Assembly (NCBI RefSeq): GCF_900110885.1
Contig: NZ_FOFJ01000023.1
Location: forward strand, 1-61,248
Origin: Azotobacter beijerinckii
Lineage (GTDB): Bacteria > Pseudomonadota > Gammaproteobacteria > Pseudomonadales > Pseudomonadaceae
DNA: 61,248 nt
Direction of reading: 5' to 3'
Position 1 is the stretch's first letter; each line of letters starts with the position of its first letter. The notes below the pieces were generated by a model. The model ran no database searches and was not told the DNA's origin. It was given only the letters and a program-made list of their open reading frames with translations. Both the position numbers and the translations under genes were made by a program. Positions 21,331 through 28,603 of this stretch are shown one piece after another.

Positions 21331-21612
21331 ATGTTATTGCCGGCCCTTGAGTTCCCGTTGCCGCTCCCCCCGTCACTGCTGCTGAATGCCGTGGCCCTGT
21401 TTTTTGCCCTCGCCGGGAGCTGGCTGCTGATCGCCACCCGTCTCCGCGAGCAGCGTGCCCTGGCGCGCCTGGCCGGCGAGGGGCAGCTGGACGAGGAGGG
21501 GAGCTGGGCGCTGGAGGCGGCGACCGGGCAGGTCAACCGCTTCTTCTACCGCTTCGGCGCCGGCACCCTGTTGCTGGCGCTGCTCCTCTCCTGGAGCAGC
21601 ACCCAGTTCTGA
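21331..21612 (+). CDS. Small two-helix membrane protein
   Basis: 93 residues from the ATG at 21331, preceded by GGAGG with 5-nt spacing. Longer upstream frame lacks such a site. Two hydrophobic segments, about residues 13-34 (SLLLNAVALFFALAGSWLLI) and 76-88 (GTLLLALLLSW), flank a charged stretch with RLREQRALARLAGEGQLDEE. Topology suggests an inner-membrane hairpin. Family and function not recognised. It is convergent with the acyltransferase gene. Confidence 0.65.
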   Translation: MLLPALEFPLPLPPSLLLNAVALFFALAGSWLLIATRLREQRALARLAGEGQLDEEGSWALEAATGQVNRFFYRFGAGTLLLALLLSWSSTQF

Positions 21613-21633
21613 CGGGGTGCGGCGTCGCCGCAC

Positions 21634-22797
21634 CTACAGGGGCAGGCCGGCCCTGACCCGGTACTGGTTGCGCACCGGGTTGGCGTATTGCAGGAGCAGA
21701 TAGGGCCGCTGCTCCTCCGGACAGGCGGCCAGGCGCTTCTGCCACTCCGTTTCGGCGCGGGCGACCTCCTCGGCGGGAAACAGCTGCGCCGCTTCCGGCA
21801 CCTGCAGTTGAGGGTCGCGCCCGGCGTACATGGCGTAGGCCAGGTAGTGGACCGGGAAAAGCCGGTAGTTGCCGAGGATCTGCCGGTCGATCTCCGCGGC
21901 GAGCTGCTTGGCCTCCTCCGGAGGCGTCTCCAGCGGCGCGCCGAAGTGGATGTGCACCCGTCCCTTGTAGCCGGTGATGCCGAGGGCGATGCTCTGGTCG
22001 TCCTCGCCCGGCGCCTTGGTATAGCTGCCGGTGCTGGCGCGGATGTACAGTTCGCGGGCCTTGGCCTGGTCGCAGGGGTCGTATTCGTAGCTGATCGACA
22101 CGGGAATCAGGTTGAGGGCCTTCACCACGTTGGCGAAGGGCTCGTCCTTGCAGCTCATGTGGAACATCTTGAGGATCGCCGAATCGGTACGGTCGTCGCC
22201 GTCCTTGGCGCGGCCCTCGGCCTGGGCGATCCAGATCGACTCGCCCTCTACGCGGATCGAATGGTTGATGTAGGCGGAGAGCAACTGGTAGGCGGCGAGC
22301 TTCTCCCGCCGGCCGCTCAGCGAACGGTGCACGATGAAGCTCTTGTTCAGGCGCATCAGGTCGCTGACGAAGGGCTTCTGCAGCAGGTTGTCGCCGATGG
22401 CGATGCGCGGCGTGCGCATGCCGGCATGGTAGATCGCATAGTTGACGAAGGCCGGGTCCATCACGATGTCGCGGTGGTTGGCGAGAAAGAGACAGGCCTT
22501 GCCGGGCTTGAGCTGTTCGACGCCGCTGTAGGTCACGCCGTCCGTGGCGCGCTCGATGGTGTGGTCGACATAGGTTTCGACCTTCGTCTGCAGCGCCGCG
22601 ACGCCGTCGATGTGGGCGAACTCGGCGCGCAGGCGCAGGGCGATGAGCGGCTTGAGCAGCCAGCCGAGCGGTCCGGCCAGGCGCGGAAAGCGAAAGCGGG
22701 TAAGGATGTCGAGGAAGTCGGCGTCGGCGATCAGCCGTTGCAGGACTGCAGGGACTTCGGCGTCGGCATAGGGTCGGATGGCATCGAATTCGCCCAT
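21634..22797 (-). CDS. 1-acyl-sn-glycerol-3-phosphate acyltransferase-like protein
   Basis: 387 residues if started at the ATG at 22797 (MGEFDAIRPYADAEVPAVLQ). A second ATG one codon earlier is equally possible. The PlsC-type catalytic motif NHRDIVMD (107-114) is complete and is followed by a substrate block with RLNKSFIVHRSLSGRREK and later IWIAQAEGRAKDGDDRT. It likely transfers an acyl chain to a phospholipid or related acceptor at the membrane face. The long C-terminal half is typical of a pseudomonad subgroup. The exact acceptor is unknown. A terminator-like hairpin lies in its leader. Confidence 0.82.
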   Translation of the reverse strand: MGEFDAIRPYADAEVPAVLQRLIADADFLDILTRFRFPRLAGPLGWLLKPLIALRLRAEFAHIDGVAALQTKVETYVDHTIERATDGVTYSGVEQLKPGKACLFLANHRDIVMDPAFVNYAIYHAGMRTPRIAIGDNLLQKPFVSDLMRLNKSFIVHRSLSGRREKLAAYQLLSAYINHSIRVEGESIWIAQAEGRAKDGDDRTDSAILKMFHMSCKDEPFANVVKALNLIPVSISYEYDPCDQAKARELYIRASTGSYTKAPGEDDQSIALGITGYKGRVHIHFGAPLETPPEEAKQLAAEIDRQILGNYRLFPVHYLAYAMYAGRDPQLQVPEAAQLFPAEEVARAETEWQKRLAACPEEQRPYLLLQYANPVRNQYRVRAGLPL

Positions 22798-22826
22798 CAT
22801 GTGCTCTTGATCAGGACTGGGTAGAT

Positions 22827-22862
22827 AAAAAAGGAGGCGGAGGCGCAGGCCTGCGCCTCCTG
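22827..22862 (-). terminator. Attenuator-like intrinsic terminator in acyltransferase leader
   Basis: On the minus strand GGAGGCG can pair with CGCCTCC that directly precedes TTTTTT (22832-22827). The intervening bases also form a competing perfect hairpin GGAGGCGCAGG/CCTGCGCCTCC (22839-22860). It lies 30 bp before the acyltransferase start. No minus-strand gene precedes it closely, so it would act within this gene's own leader. Confidence 0.55.
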
Positions 22863-22914
22863 TCGCGGGGAAAAATCGGCGCTGCATTATAGCGACAACT
22901 CGGGAGACTCCACG

Positions 22915-23097
22915 ATGCTGGAAACGCAGAGCTATCAATGTCCCTGTTGCGGCGAGACGGTCGAGGCGCTGCTCGATCTCTCCGCCGGCGACCGGCAGTA
23001 CATCGAGGACTGCCCGGTGTGCTGCCGGCCGCTGCTCTTCGAGCTGCATACCGATGGCATCGACTGGACCCTGGAGGTTCGCCGGGAGGACGAGTGA
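22915..23097 (+). CDS. CPXCG-motif zinc-ribbon protein
   Basis: 60 residues. Two CxxC knuckles, Cys9/Cys12 (CPCC) and Cys33/Cys36 (CPVC), with an acidic C-terminus LEVRREDE. It matches the cysteine-rich CPXCG family of proteobacteria, presumed zinc-binding, role unknown. It is transcribed divergently from the acyltransferase gene and upstream of the SRAP-domain gene. Confidence 0.85.
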   Translation: MLETQSYQCPCCGETVEALLDLSAGDRQYIEDCPVCCRPLLFELHTDGIDWTLEVRREDE

Positions 23098-23166
23098 GGC
23101 GTGGGCGGGGCGGCGCCGCTACAATGACCGACGCCTTGGCCAATCCTGCCCCGAGTCCTTGCCGCC

Positions 23167-23784
23167 ATGAGTGGACGCTACGCCCTGTTTCGCTGGCCGC
23201 CGGCCCTGGCGTCCCTGCCCGGATTTCCCGCAGACCTGGCGCCGCACTGGAACCTCGCCCCGGCGGCCCGGGTGCTGATGCTGCGCGGCGCGGCCGGCAC
23301 GCGGGAGGCGGCGCTGGCGCGCTGGGGGCTGACCCCGGCCTGGCTGACCGACCTGTCGCGCGCCCCGGCCCATGCCCGGGCGGAAACCCTGGCCGAGCAG
23401 CCGATGTTCCGCGAGGCCTTCCGCCTGCGCCGCTGCCTGCTGCCGGCCAACGGCTTCTACGAGTGGCGCGGCGGCGCGCGCAAGCGCCCCTACTGGTTGA
23501 CCGGCGAGGCATCGCTGCTTTATTTCGCGGCAGTCTGGGAGTCCTATCCGGTCGGCGGGCAGCTCTACCTGAGCGTTGCCATGATCACTCAGGCGGTGGC
23601 CGGCCAGCGCCGCCCACTGATCCTCGACGAAACCGCGCAAGCGTTCTGGTTGGACACCGCCGCCCCGCCTGAGCAGTTGCAGGCGCTGTTGCTGCGGCCC
23701 GCTCCGGCGCTGCGCGAGCGGGCCCTGGCGACGCTGGTCAACGACCCGCGGCTGGATGCCCCGGAGTGTCTGACGCCCGCCTGA
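23167..23784 (+). CDS. SRAP (YedK/HMCES-type) protein lacking catalytic residues
   Basis: 205 residues. Canonical SRAP proteins form a protective crosslink to abasic sites in single-stranded DNA through Cys2 exposed after Met removal, helped by an active-site Glu and a His in an HxRMP motif. Here residue 2 is Ser (MSGRYALFRW). FYEWRGG and WNLAPAARVLML, the usual structural motifs, are present, but the His region reads VAGQRRPLILDE with no His. The fold should be kept while crosslinking by the known chemistry looks impossible. No lexA box is obvious upstream. Confidence 0.85.
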   Translation: MSGRYALFRWPPALASLPGFPADLAPHWNLAPAARVLMLRGAAGTREAALARWGLTPAWLTDLSRAPAHARAETLAEQPMFREAFRLRRCLLPANGFYEWRGGARKRPYWLTGEASLLYFAAVWESYPVGGQLYLSVAMITQAVAGQRRPLILDETAQAFWLDTAAPPEQLQALLLRPAPALRERALATLVNDPRLDAPECLTPA

Positions 23785-23806
23785 GCCAGCGGTGTCGCGG
23801 GAACTT

Positions 23807-23830
23807 GCCGGCCCCGCCTGCGGGGCCGGC
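23807..23830 (+). terminator. Hairpin after the SRAP gene
   Basis: GCCGGCCCCG (23807-23816), loop CCTG, CGGGGCCGGC (23821-23830), a perfect 10-bp stem 23 bp after the stop codon. No U-tract follows, so termination would be weak or Rho-assisted. Confidence 0.45.
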
Positions 23831-23917
23831 TCAATGCTATCGTCCGTTTCCCGGCCCCGGTTGCCGCCCTTCCGCCGGCGACCTAGCATACGGGCCGTGT
23901 TCGTCAGGAGTACCCAC

Positions 23918-24739
23918 ATGGGCAAGTCGTCTTATCTCACCGGCCTGGCCGCCGCCCTGCTGCTGGCGGGCTGTCAGCCCGTCCAGACCACCAGCGGCGG
24001 CGCCGTGGGGGTGGATCGCAAGCAGTACATGTTCAGCATGCTCACCACCGAGCAGGTCAACCAGATGTACGCCCAGGCCTATCAGCAGACGTTGAGCGAG
24101 GCCACCAGCAAGGGTGTTTTGGATACCGGCAGCGCCAATGCCCAGCGCCTGAACGCCATCGCCCGTCGGCTGATCGCCAAGGCGCCGCAGTTCCGCGCCG
24201 ATGCCGCGCAGTGGCAATGGGAGGTCGCGCTGATCAACAGCGACGAGCTGAACGCCAGCTGCGGGCCGGGCGGCAAGATCATCTTCTACAGCGGGCTGAT
24301 CGACAGGCTGCAACTGAGCGACGACGAGATCGCTGCGGTCATGGGCCACGAGATCGCCCATGCCCTGCGCGAGCATGGTCGCGAGGCGATGTCCAAGGCC
24401 TACGGCGTGCAGATGGCCGAGCAGAGCGCCGGTGCGCTGCTCGGTCTGACGGGGGAGGGGCTGGCCCTGGCGAATACGGCGGTGCAGTACGGCATGACCC
24501 TGCCCAACAGCCGCGAGAACGAGAGCGAGGCGGACCTGATCGGCCTGGAATTGGCCGCCCGCGCCGGCTACGACCCGAACGCGGCGATCACCCTGTGGCA
24601 GAAGATGAACCAGGCGGGCAACAACGGCACCCCGCAGTTCATGAGCACTCACCCCTCGCCCGGCAACCGCACGGCCGCACTCGAGGCGGCGATTCCCAAG
24701 GTCATGCCGCTGTACCGGCAGGCCCGGGGCGGCAACTGA
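23918..24739 (+). CDS. M48-family metalloprotease lipoprotein
   Basis: 273 residues from the ATG at 23918, with AGGAG upstream. Signal peptide with lipobox LLAG-C (Cys19), then a periplasmic M48 peptidase domain. The zinc motif is HEIAH (144-148) and the third ligand is in NESEADLIG. Related to LoiP/YcaL-type outer-membrane-associated proteases. The C-terminal FMSTHPSPGNRTAALE motif is characteristic of the family. It is convergent with the GDT1-family gene. Confidence 0.93.
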   Translation: MGKSSYLTGLAAALLLAGCQPVQTTSGGAVGVDRKQYMFSMLTTEQVNQMYAQAYQQTLSEATSKGVLDTGSANAQRLNAIARRLIAKAPQFRADAAQWQWEVALINSDELNASCGPGGKIIFYSGLIDRLQLSDDEIAAVMGHEIAHALREHGREAMSKAYGVQMAEQSAGALLGLTGEGLALANTAVQYGMTLPNSRENESEADLIGLELAARAGYDPNAAITLWQKMNQAGNNGTPQFMSTHPSPGNRTAALEAAIPKVMPLYRQARGGN

Positions 24740-24747
24740 GTCGACGC

Positions 24748-24769
24748 GCTGCCCCCGCGTGGGGGCAGC
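24748..24769. terminator. GC-rich hairpin between convergent genes
   Basis: GCTGCCCCC (24748-24756), loop GCGT, GGGGGCAGC (24761-24769). No T-run on either side. Placement between two convergent stop codons suggests a shared transcript-end structure. Confidence 0.5.
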
Positions 24770-24778
24770 GCCGCCGGC

Positions 24779-25363
24779 TTACAGCCAGCCGGCCAGCTTC
24801 GCGGTCTCGTAGCCCGAATACACCGCCAGGCAGATGAAGGCCAGGGCGGCGATCCGGCGGATCAGCTTCAGCGGCAGGTTCTGGGCGACGAAATTGCCGG
24901 CCAGCAGCACCACCGGCGCGTTGGAGATCACGATACCCAGCGTCGTGCCGACCGCCACGAAGAAGGGATAGGTGTATTGCGCGGCCAGCACCAGGGTGGC
25001 GACTTGCGTCTTGTCGCCCATCTCGGCGAAGAAGAAGGCGATGGTGCTGGTCAGGAACGGGCCGTAGCGCTTGAGCTGGGAGTCGTCGTCGTCGCCGCGC
25101 TGGTCCGGCAGCAGGGTCCAGATGGCGATCGCGGCGAAGGCTGCGGCGAGCATGCCGTTCAGCACGACTTCCGAAAAGAAGCCGGCGGCCAGGTGGCCGA
25201 TTTCGGCGGCGAGGATGTGGTTGCAGAGGATGCCGACGATCATGCCCCAGACGATTGGCCAGGGCTTGCGAAAGCGCAGGGTCAGCAGCATGGCCAGCAG
25301 CTGGGTCTTGTCGCCGATCTCGGCGAGGATGGATATCTGGGTGGGGATGAAAAGTGATTCCAT
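24779..25363 (-). CDS. GDT1/UPF0016 manganese exporter, downstream copy
   Basis: 194 residues from the ATG at 25363 (AGGAAATCC just upstream). Two repeated E-x-G-D-K-T motifs, AEIGDKT (14-20) and AEMGDKT (113-119), define the UPF0016/TMEM165 family, in which bacterial members such as V. cholerae MneA export Mn2+. About six hydrophobic helices in two inverted halves are separated by an acidic linker DQRGDDDDSQLKRY. Clearly a paralogue of the gene just upstream (same start MESLF-PT, same end LAGWL), behind a diverged leader. Confidence 0.9.
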   Translation of the reverse strand: MESLFIPTQISILAEIGDKTQLLAMLLTLRFRKPWPIVWGMIVGILCNHILAAEIGHLAAGFFSEVVLNGMLAAAFAAIAIWTLLPDQRGDDDDSQLKRYGPFLTSTIAFFFAEMGDKTQVATLVLAAQYTYPFFVAVGTTLGIVISNAPVVLLAGNFVAQNLPLKLIRRIAALAFICLAVYSGYETAKLAGWL

Positions 25364-25370
25364 CGGATTT

Positions 25371-25531
25371 CCTGGGGGCGGGGCTACAGTCTTCCAGGAC
25401 ACGCACGCCTTCCCGCCCCGGGTGTGAGGGACGCGTGTCATACCTTCGGCATGTAATACGACGGGCCTGGAGTGCACGCGTCATGGCCGGACCTGGCGAC
25501 AGGCCCGGGCGGGCGGGAGAGAACTCCCCTA
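25371..25531 (-). promoter_or_regulatory. Diverged yybP-ykoY-like leader of downstream exporter
   Basis: This region begins CCGTCCTAGGGGAGTTC, close to the GGGGAGUAG start of the Mn2+ aptamer upstream of the first paralogue. However, the conserved UCAACAU and CAAGACC elements are not found. A local hairpin GGGCCUG-UCGC-CAGGUCC and the 3' stem GACACGC/GCGTGTC (25399-25439) are present. The loop of the latter holds GGGGCGGG, complementary to CCCGCCCC (25375-25382 on the plus strand as GGGGCGGG) next to the ribosome-binding site. Related in ancestry, possibly degenerate or with altered ligand response. Confidence 0.55.
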
Positions 25532-25595
25532 GGACGGCAGGCATTGTGCCCAAGGGGGCCGCGCCGGGCAAGCGCGGCCCCCTTGGACGAAAGGG

Positions 25596-26177
25596 TTAGA
25601 GCCAGCCGGCCAGCCGCAGCGCCTGGTAGCCGGTATAGACCGCCAGGGCGGCGAAGCCGGCGGCGGCGATCCGGCGGATCAGGGTCAGCGGCAGGCGGTC
25701 GGCGGCGAAGTTGCCGGCCAGTACCACCGGCACGTTGGCGATCAGCATGCCCAGCGTGGTGCCCATCACCACCAGGACGAAGTGCGGATACTGGGCGGCC
25801 AGCATCACCGTGGCGATCTGCGTCTTGTCGCCCATCTCGGCGAGGAAGAAGGCGATCAGCGTGGTGAGGAAGGGACCGTAGCGCTTGAAGGCGGATTCCT
25901 CGTCGTCGTCCAGCTTGTCCGGAACCAGCGTCCAGGCCGCCACGGCGGCGAAGGCCACGGCGAGGAGGGTGCTCAGTGCGGCGGGCGAGAAGAAGCCGGC
26001 GACCCAGCTGCCGACCGCGCCGGCGGCGAAGTGGTTGGCCAGGGTGGCGACGACGATGCCCCAGATGATCGGCCAGGGCTGGCGAAAGCGGGCGGCGAGG
26101 AGCAGGGCGAGCAGTTGCGTCTTGTCGCCGATTTCGGCCAGGGCAACGATCAGGGTGGGGACGAAGAGGGATTCCAT
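25596..26177 (-). CDS. GDT1/UPF0016 manganese exporter, upstream copy
   Basis: 193 residues from the ATG at 26177. Carries both family motifs, AEIGDKT and AEMGDKT, with an acidic linker (KLDDDEESAFKRYG) between the two three-helix halves. Mn2+ export is inferred from family members and supported here by an upstream Mn2+-type riboswitch. It shares the N- and C-terminal sequences of the downstream copy while the core differs at many positions. The two genes are on one strand, separated by 232 bp of leader. Confidence 0.92.
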   Translation of the reverse strand: MESLFVPTLIVALAEIGDKTQLLALLLAARFRQPWPIIWGIVVATLANHFAAGAVGSWVAGFFSPAALSTLLAVAFAAVAAWTLVPDKLDDDEESAFKRYGPFLTTLIAFFLAEMGDKTQIATVMLAAQYPHFVLVVMGTTLGMLIANVPVVLAGNFAADRLPLTLIRRIAAAGFAALAVYTGYQALRLAGWL

Positions 26178-26185
26178 CGGATTTC

Positions 26186-26376
26186 CAGAGGGGCGGGTCG
26201 ACAGTTTTCCATGACACGCGCACCTCCCCGCCCCTGCGTAAGGTGTACGTGTCATGGGTCTTGTCAAACCCTGCGGCCTGCATGGCGGGCCGGGGTCGCA
26301 CCCGCCATGGCCGGTGGGCCAAGCATGTTGACGGGTGCCGGGCGAGCGGGCGCTCGCGGGAGACTACTCCCCCAGG
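26186..26376 (-). promoter_or_regulatory. yybP-ykoY (Mn2+) riboswitch
   Basis: Reading the minus strand from 26373: GGGGGAGTAG (L1 signature), hairpin GCGAGC-GCCC-GCTCGC, a helix GCACCCG/CGGGTGC enclosing GTCAACATGC (L3 signature) and a GGCC/GGCC tip, then TTTGACAAGACC. These three blocks and their order match the yybP-ykoY class, which senses Mn2+ and controls exporters of this family. Downstream the stem ATGACACG/CGTGTCAT (26211-26255) carries AGGGGCGGG in its loop. That sequence is perfectly complementary to CCCGCCCCT abutting the ribosome-binding site, a plausible expression platform. Confidence 0.82.
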
Positions 26377-26416
26377 ACGGCGCGCATTGTGCCCAAGCCG
26401 CCGGTGGCGGGCAAGC

Positions 26417-27418
26417 TCAGCCTGTGCGAACGGCGCGGTAGACGCGAAAGCCGTGCGCCTCGGCGAGCACCTGGCAGGGGCCGAGGTGGCGCTCGATCAG
26501 CGGCGGGTACTTGAGGAAGCTGTTGGCGACCAGGCGCAGTTCGCCACCGGGGCGCAGGTGCCGGGCGGCCTCGCGCAGCAGCGTCTCGCTGGCCTGGTAG
26601 TCGGTGTGCACGCCCTGGTGAAACGGCGGATTGCTGACGATCACCGCCAATCCGCCGGGCGCCGCCTGGATACCGTCGCCGCCGATCAGTTCGGCCTCCA
26701 GGCCGTTGGCGGCCAGGGTCAGGCGACTGCTGGCCAGGGCGAAGGCGTCGACGTCCAGCAGGTTCACCCGGCTCTGCGGATAATGCCGCTTGAGCGCCGC
26801 GCCGAGCACCCCGGCGCCGCAGCCGAAGTCGAGCAGGTCGCCCGGCGGCAGCCCGTCGAGATGTTCGAGGAGCAGGGCGCTGCCGCGGTCGAGGCGGCCG
26901 TGGCTGAACACCCCGGGCAGGGTGACCACCTCCAGCGGGCCGTCGGCCAGCTCCAGCCGGTAGCGCTGGGCGCGCTCCTCCAGCACGGGAGCCGGCGGGG
27001 CCTGCTCCACCGTCACCTGCCAGAGCTGGCAGTGCCGCGCGCTGTCCAGCTTGCACGGCCGGCCGAAGGCCTGCAGCCAGCGGGCGGCGCCCTCGATGCC
27101 GCCGCGCTTCTCGCCCACCAGGTACAGCTCGCCGCCGGCCAGGCGGGCGGCGAGGACGTCGAGCAGGTAACGGGCCAGCTCGGCGGACTTGGGCAGGAAC
27201 AGCACGGAGGCGGCGAAGGGCCGCTTGCCGGGGAGCACGCCGAACTGGCAGCGGCCGGCGAAGCGCGCGGCCAGCGCGGCGTGCTCCCCGGCCTGCCAGC
27301 TCCAGCCGTGGGCGGCGGGCAACTGGCCGAGCAGATCGTCGGTCGGAAGGCCGGCCAGCAGCAGCGCACCGCCGAACCGCTCGGCCTGGCGCAACAGCAC
27401 TTCGCTACGCGGGTCCAT
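26417..27418 (-). CDS. rsmC: 16S rRNA m2G1207 methyltransferase RsmC
   Basis: 333 residues. Two-domain enzyme: an N-terminal degenerate methyltransferase-like half (1-150) and a C-terminal catalytic half with SAM loop [12 protein letters not shown] (195-206) and catalytic NPPF (263-266). Methylates G1207 in the 30S subunit. The length and [13 protein letters not shown] block are typical of RsmC rather than RlmG. It lies 47 bp downstream of the hydroxyacid dehydrogenase gene. Confidence 0.92.
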   Translation of the reverse strand: MDPRSEVLLRQAERFGGALLLAGLPTDDLLGQLPAAHGWSWQAGEHAALAARFAGRCQFGVLPGKRPFAASVLFLPKSAELARYLLDVLAARLAGGELYLVGEKRGGIEGAARWLQAFGRPCKLDSARHCQLWQVTVEQAPPAPVLEERAQRYRLELADGPLEVVTLPGVFSHGRLDRGSALLLEHLDGLPPGDLLDFGCGAGVLGAALKRHYPQSRVNLLDVDAFALASSRLTLAANGLEAELIGGDGIQAAPGGLAVIVSNPPFHQGVHTDYQASETLLREAARHLRPGGELRLVANSFLKYPPLIERHLGPCQVLAEAHGFRVYRAVRTG

Positions 27419-27465
27419 GGAGGCTCCTCGAAAAAAGCCCGCAGCTTAGCAGAGCCGTTCCCGAC

Positions 27466-28428
27466 TCAGTCGACCCGGCGCTTCGGTGTGCCGGCGAAAT
27501 GCGCCTGGGCGTTTTCCGCCAGCTGGCCGACGATGCGCTGGCGCGCTTCGCGGCTGCCCCAGGCGCTGTGCGGGGTGAGGATCAGTCGCGGGATGTCCGG
27601 TGCCAGCAGCGGATTGCCGTGGCGCGGCGGCTCCTCGCTGAGCACGTCGCTGGCTGCGCCGCCCAGGTGGCCGCGGCGCAGGACGTCGGCCAGCGCCTGT
27701 TCGTCGACCAGCCCGCCGCGGCCGGCGTTGATCAGGAAGGCGCCGGGCTTCATCGCCTGCAGTTGCGCGGCGCCGATCAGGTGGCGGGTCTGCTCGGTCA
27801 GCGGGCAGTGCAGGGTCAGGGCGTCGACCTGCGGCAGCAGCTCGGCCAGCGGCAGGCGGTCGGCGCGCTCGGGGCGGCCCGGCAGCTGGCCGAGCAGCAC
27901 GCGCATGCCGAAGGCTTCGGCGAGTCGGGCGACGGCGCTGCCCAGCTCGCCGTGGCCGAGCAGGCCGAGGGTCTTGCCCTCCAGTTCGACGATCGGGAAG
28001 TCGAGCAGGCAGAACTGCGCGGATTGCTGCCAGCGGCCGGCGCGGATCGCCGCCTGGTAGTCGGGCAGGCGGGTGGCTAGGGCGAGCAGCAGCATCAGGG
28101 TGTGCTGGGCCACCGAAGGCGTGCCGTAGCCCTGGCAGTTGCACACCGCGATGCCCTGCGCCCGGGCGGCGGCGAGATCGACGTTGTTGGTGCCGGTGGC
28201 GGAGACCAGCACCAGCTCCAGGTCGGGGCAGGCGGCCAGGGTCTCCGCGCTCAGTACTACCTTGTTGACGATCGCCACCCGGGCGCCGGCGAGCCGCTCG
28301 GCCGCCTCGCCGGCGCGGCTGGCATCGTGCAGCACGAGTTCGTCGAAGGTCTGACGCAGCGGTGCGAGATCCAGATCGCCGAGATCGAGGGAGGCATGGT
28401 CGAGGAAGACGGCGCGGCGCTTGTTCAT
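27466..28428 (-). CDS. D-2-hydroxyacid dehydrogenase (glycerate dehydrogenase-like)
   Basis: 320 residues from the ATG at 28428. NAD-binding motif LGLLGHGELG (about 155-164) and the catalytic residues of the family: Arg in INAGRGGLVDE, Glu in the SDVLSEEPP region and His in ILTPHSAWGS. The SATGTNNVDLAAARAQGI segment resembles glycerate/hydroxypyruvate reductases. The substrate is not certain. Divergent from the DUF1302 gene. Confidence 0.87.
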   Translation of the reverse strand: MNKRRAVFLDHASLDLGDLDLAPLRQTFDELVLHDASRAGEAAERLAGARVAIVNKVVLSAETLAACPDLELVLVSATGTNNVDLAAARAQGIAVCNCQGYGTPSVAQHTLMLLLALATRLPDYQAAIRAGRWQQSAQFCLLDFPIVELEGKTLGLLGHGELGSAVARLAEAFGMRVLLGQLPGRPERADRLPLAELLPQVDALTLHCPLTEQTRHLIGAAQLQAMKPGAFLINAGRGGLVDEQALADVLRRGHLGGAASDVLSEEPPRHGNPLLAPDIPRLILTPHSAWGSREARQRIVGQLAENAQAHFAGTPKRRVD

Positions 28429-28603
28429 CGGGGTTCCTTGGCTGGGACGGGGACGAGGAGCGAGCCTAACAGAGATTTTCCGTTCGGCGCGAAGGGCGTT
28501 TCCCGACTGGCGGCAGCCCGGGACAGACAGGGACAATACGCACTTTGCTTGCCGGGCCGGGGCAGAGATCCGCGGCCGTTTGCCCCTTCCTGGAGCCGTG
28601 TCG

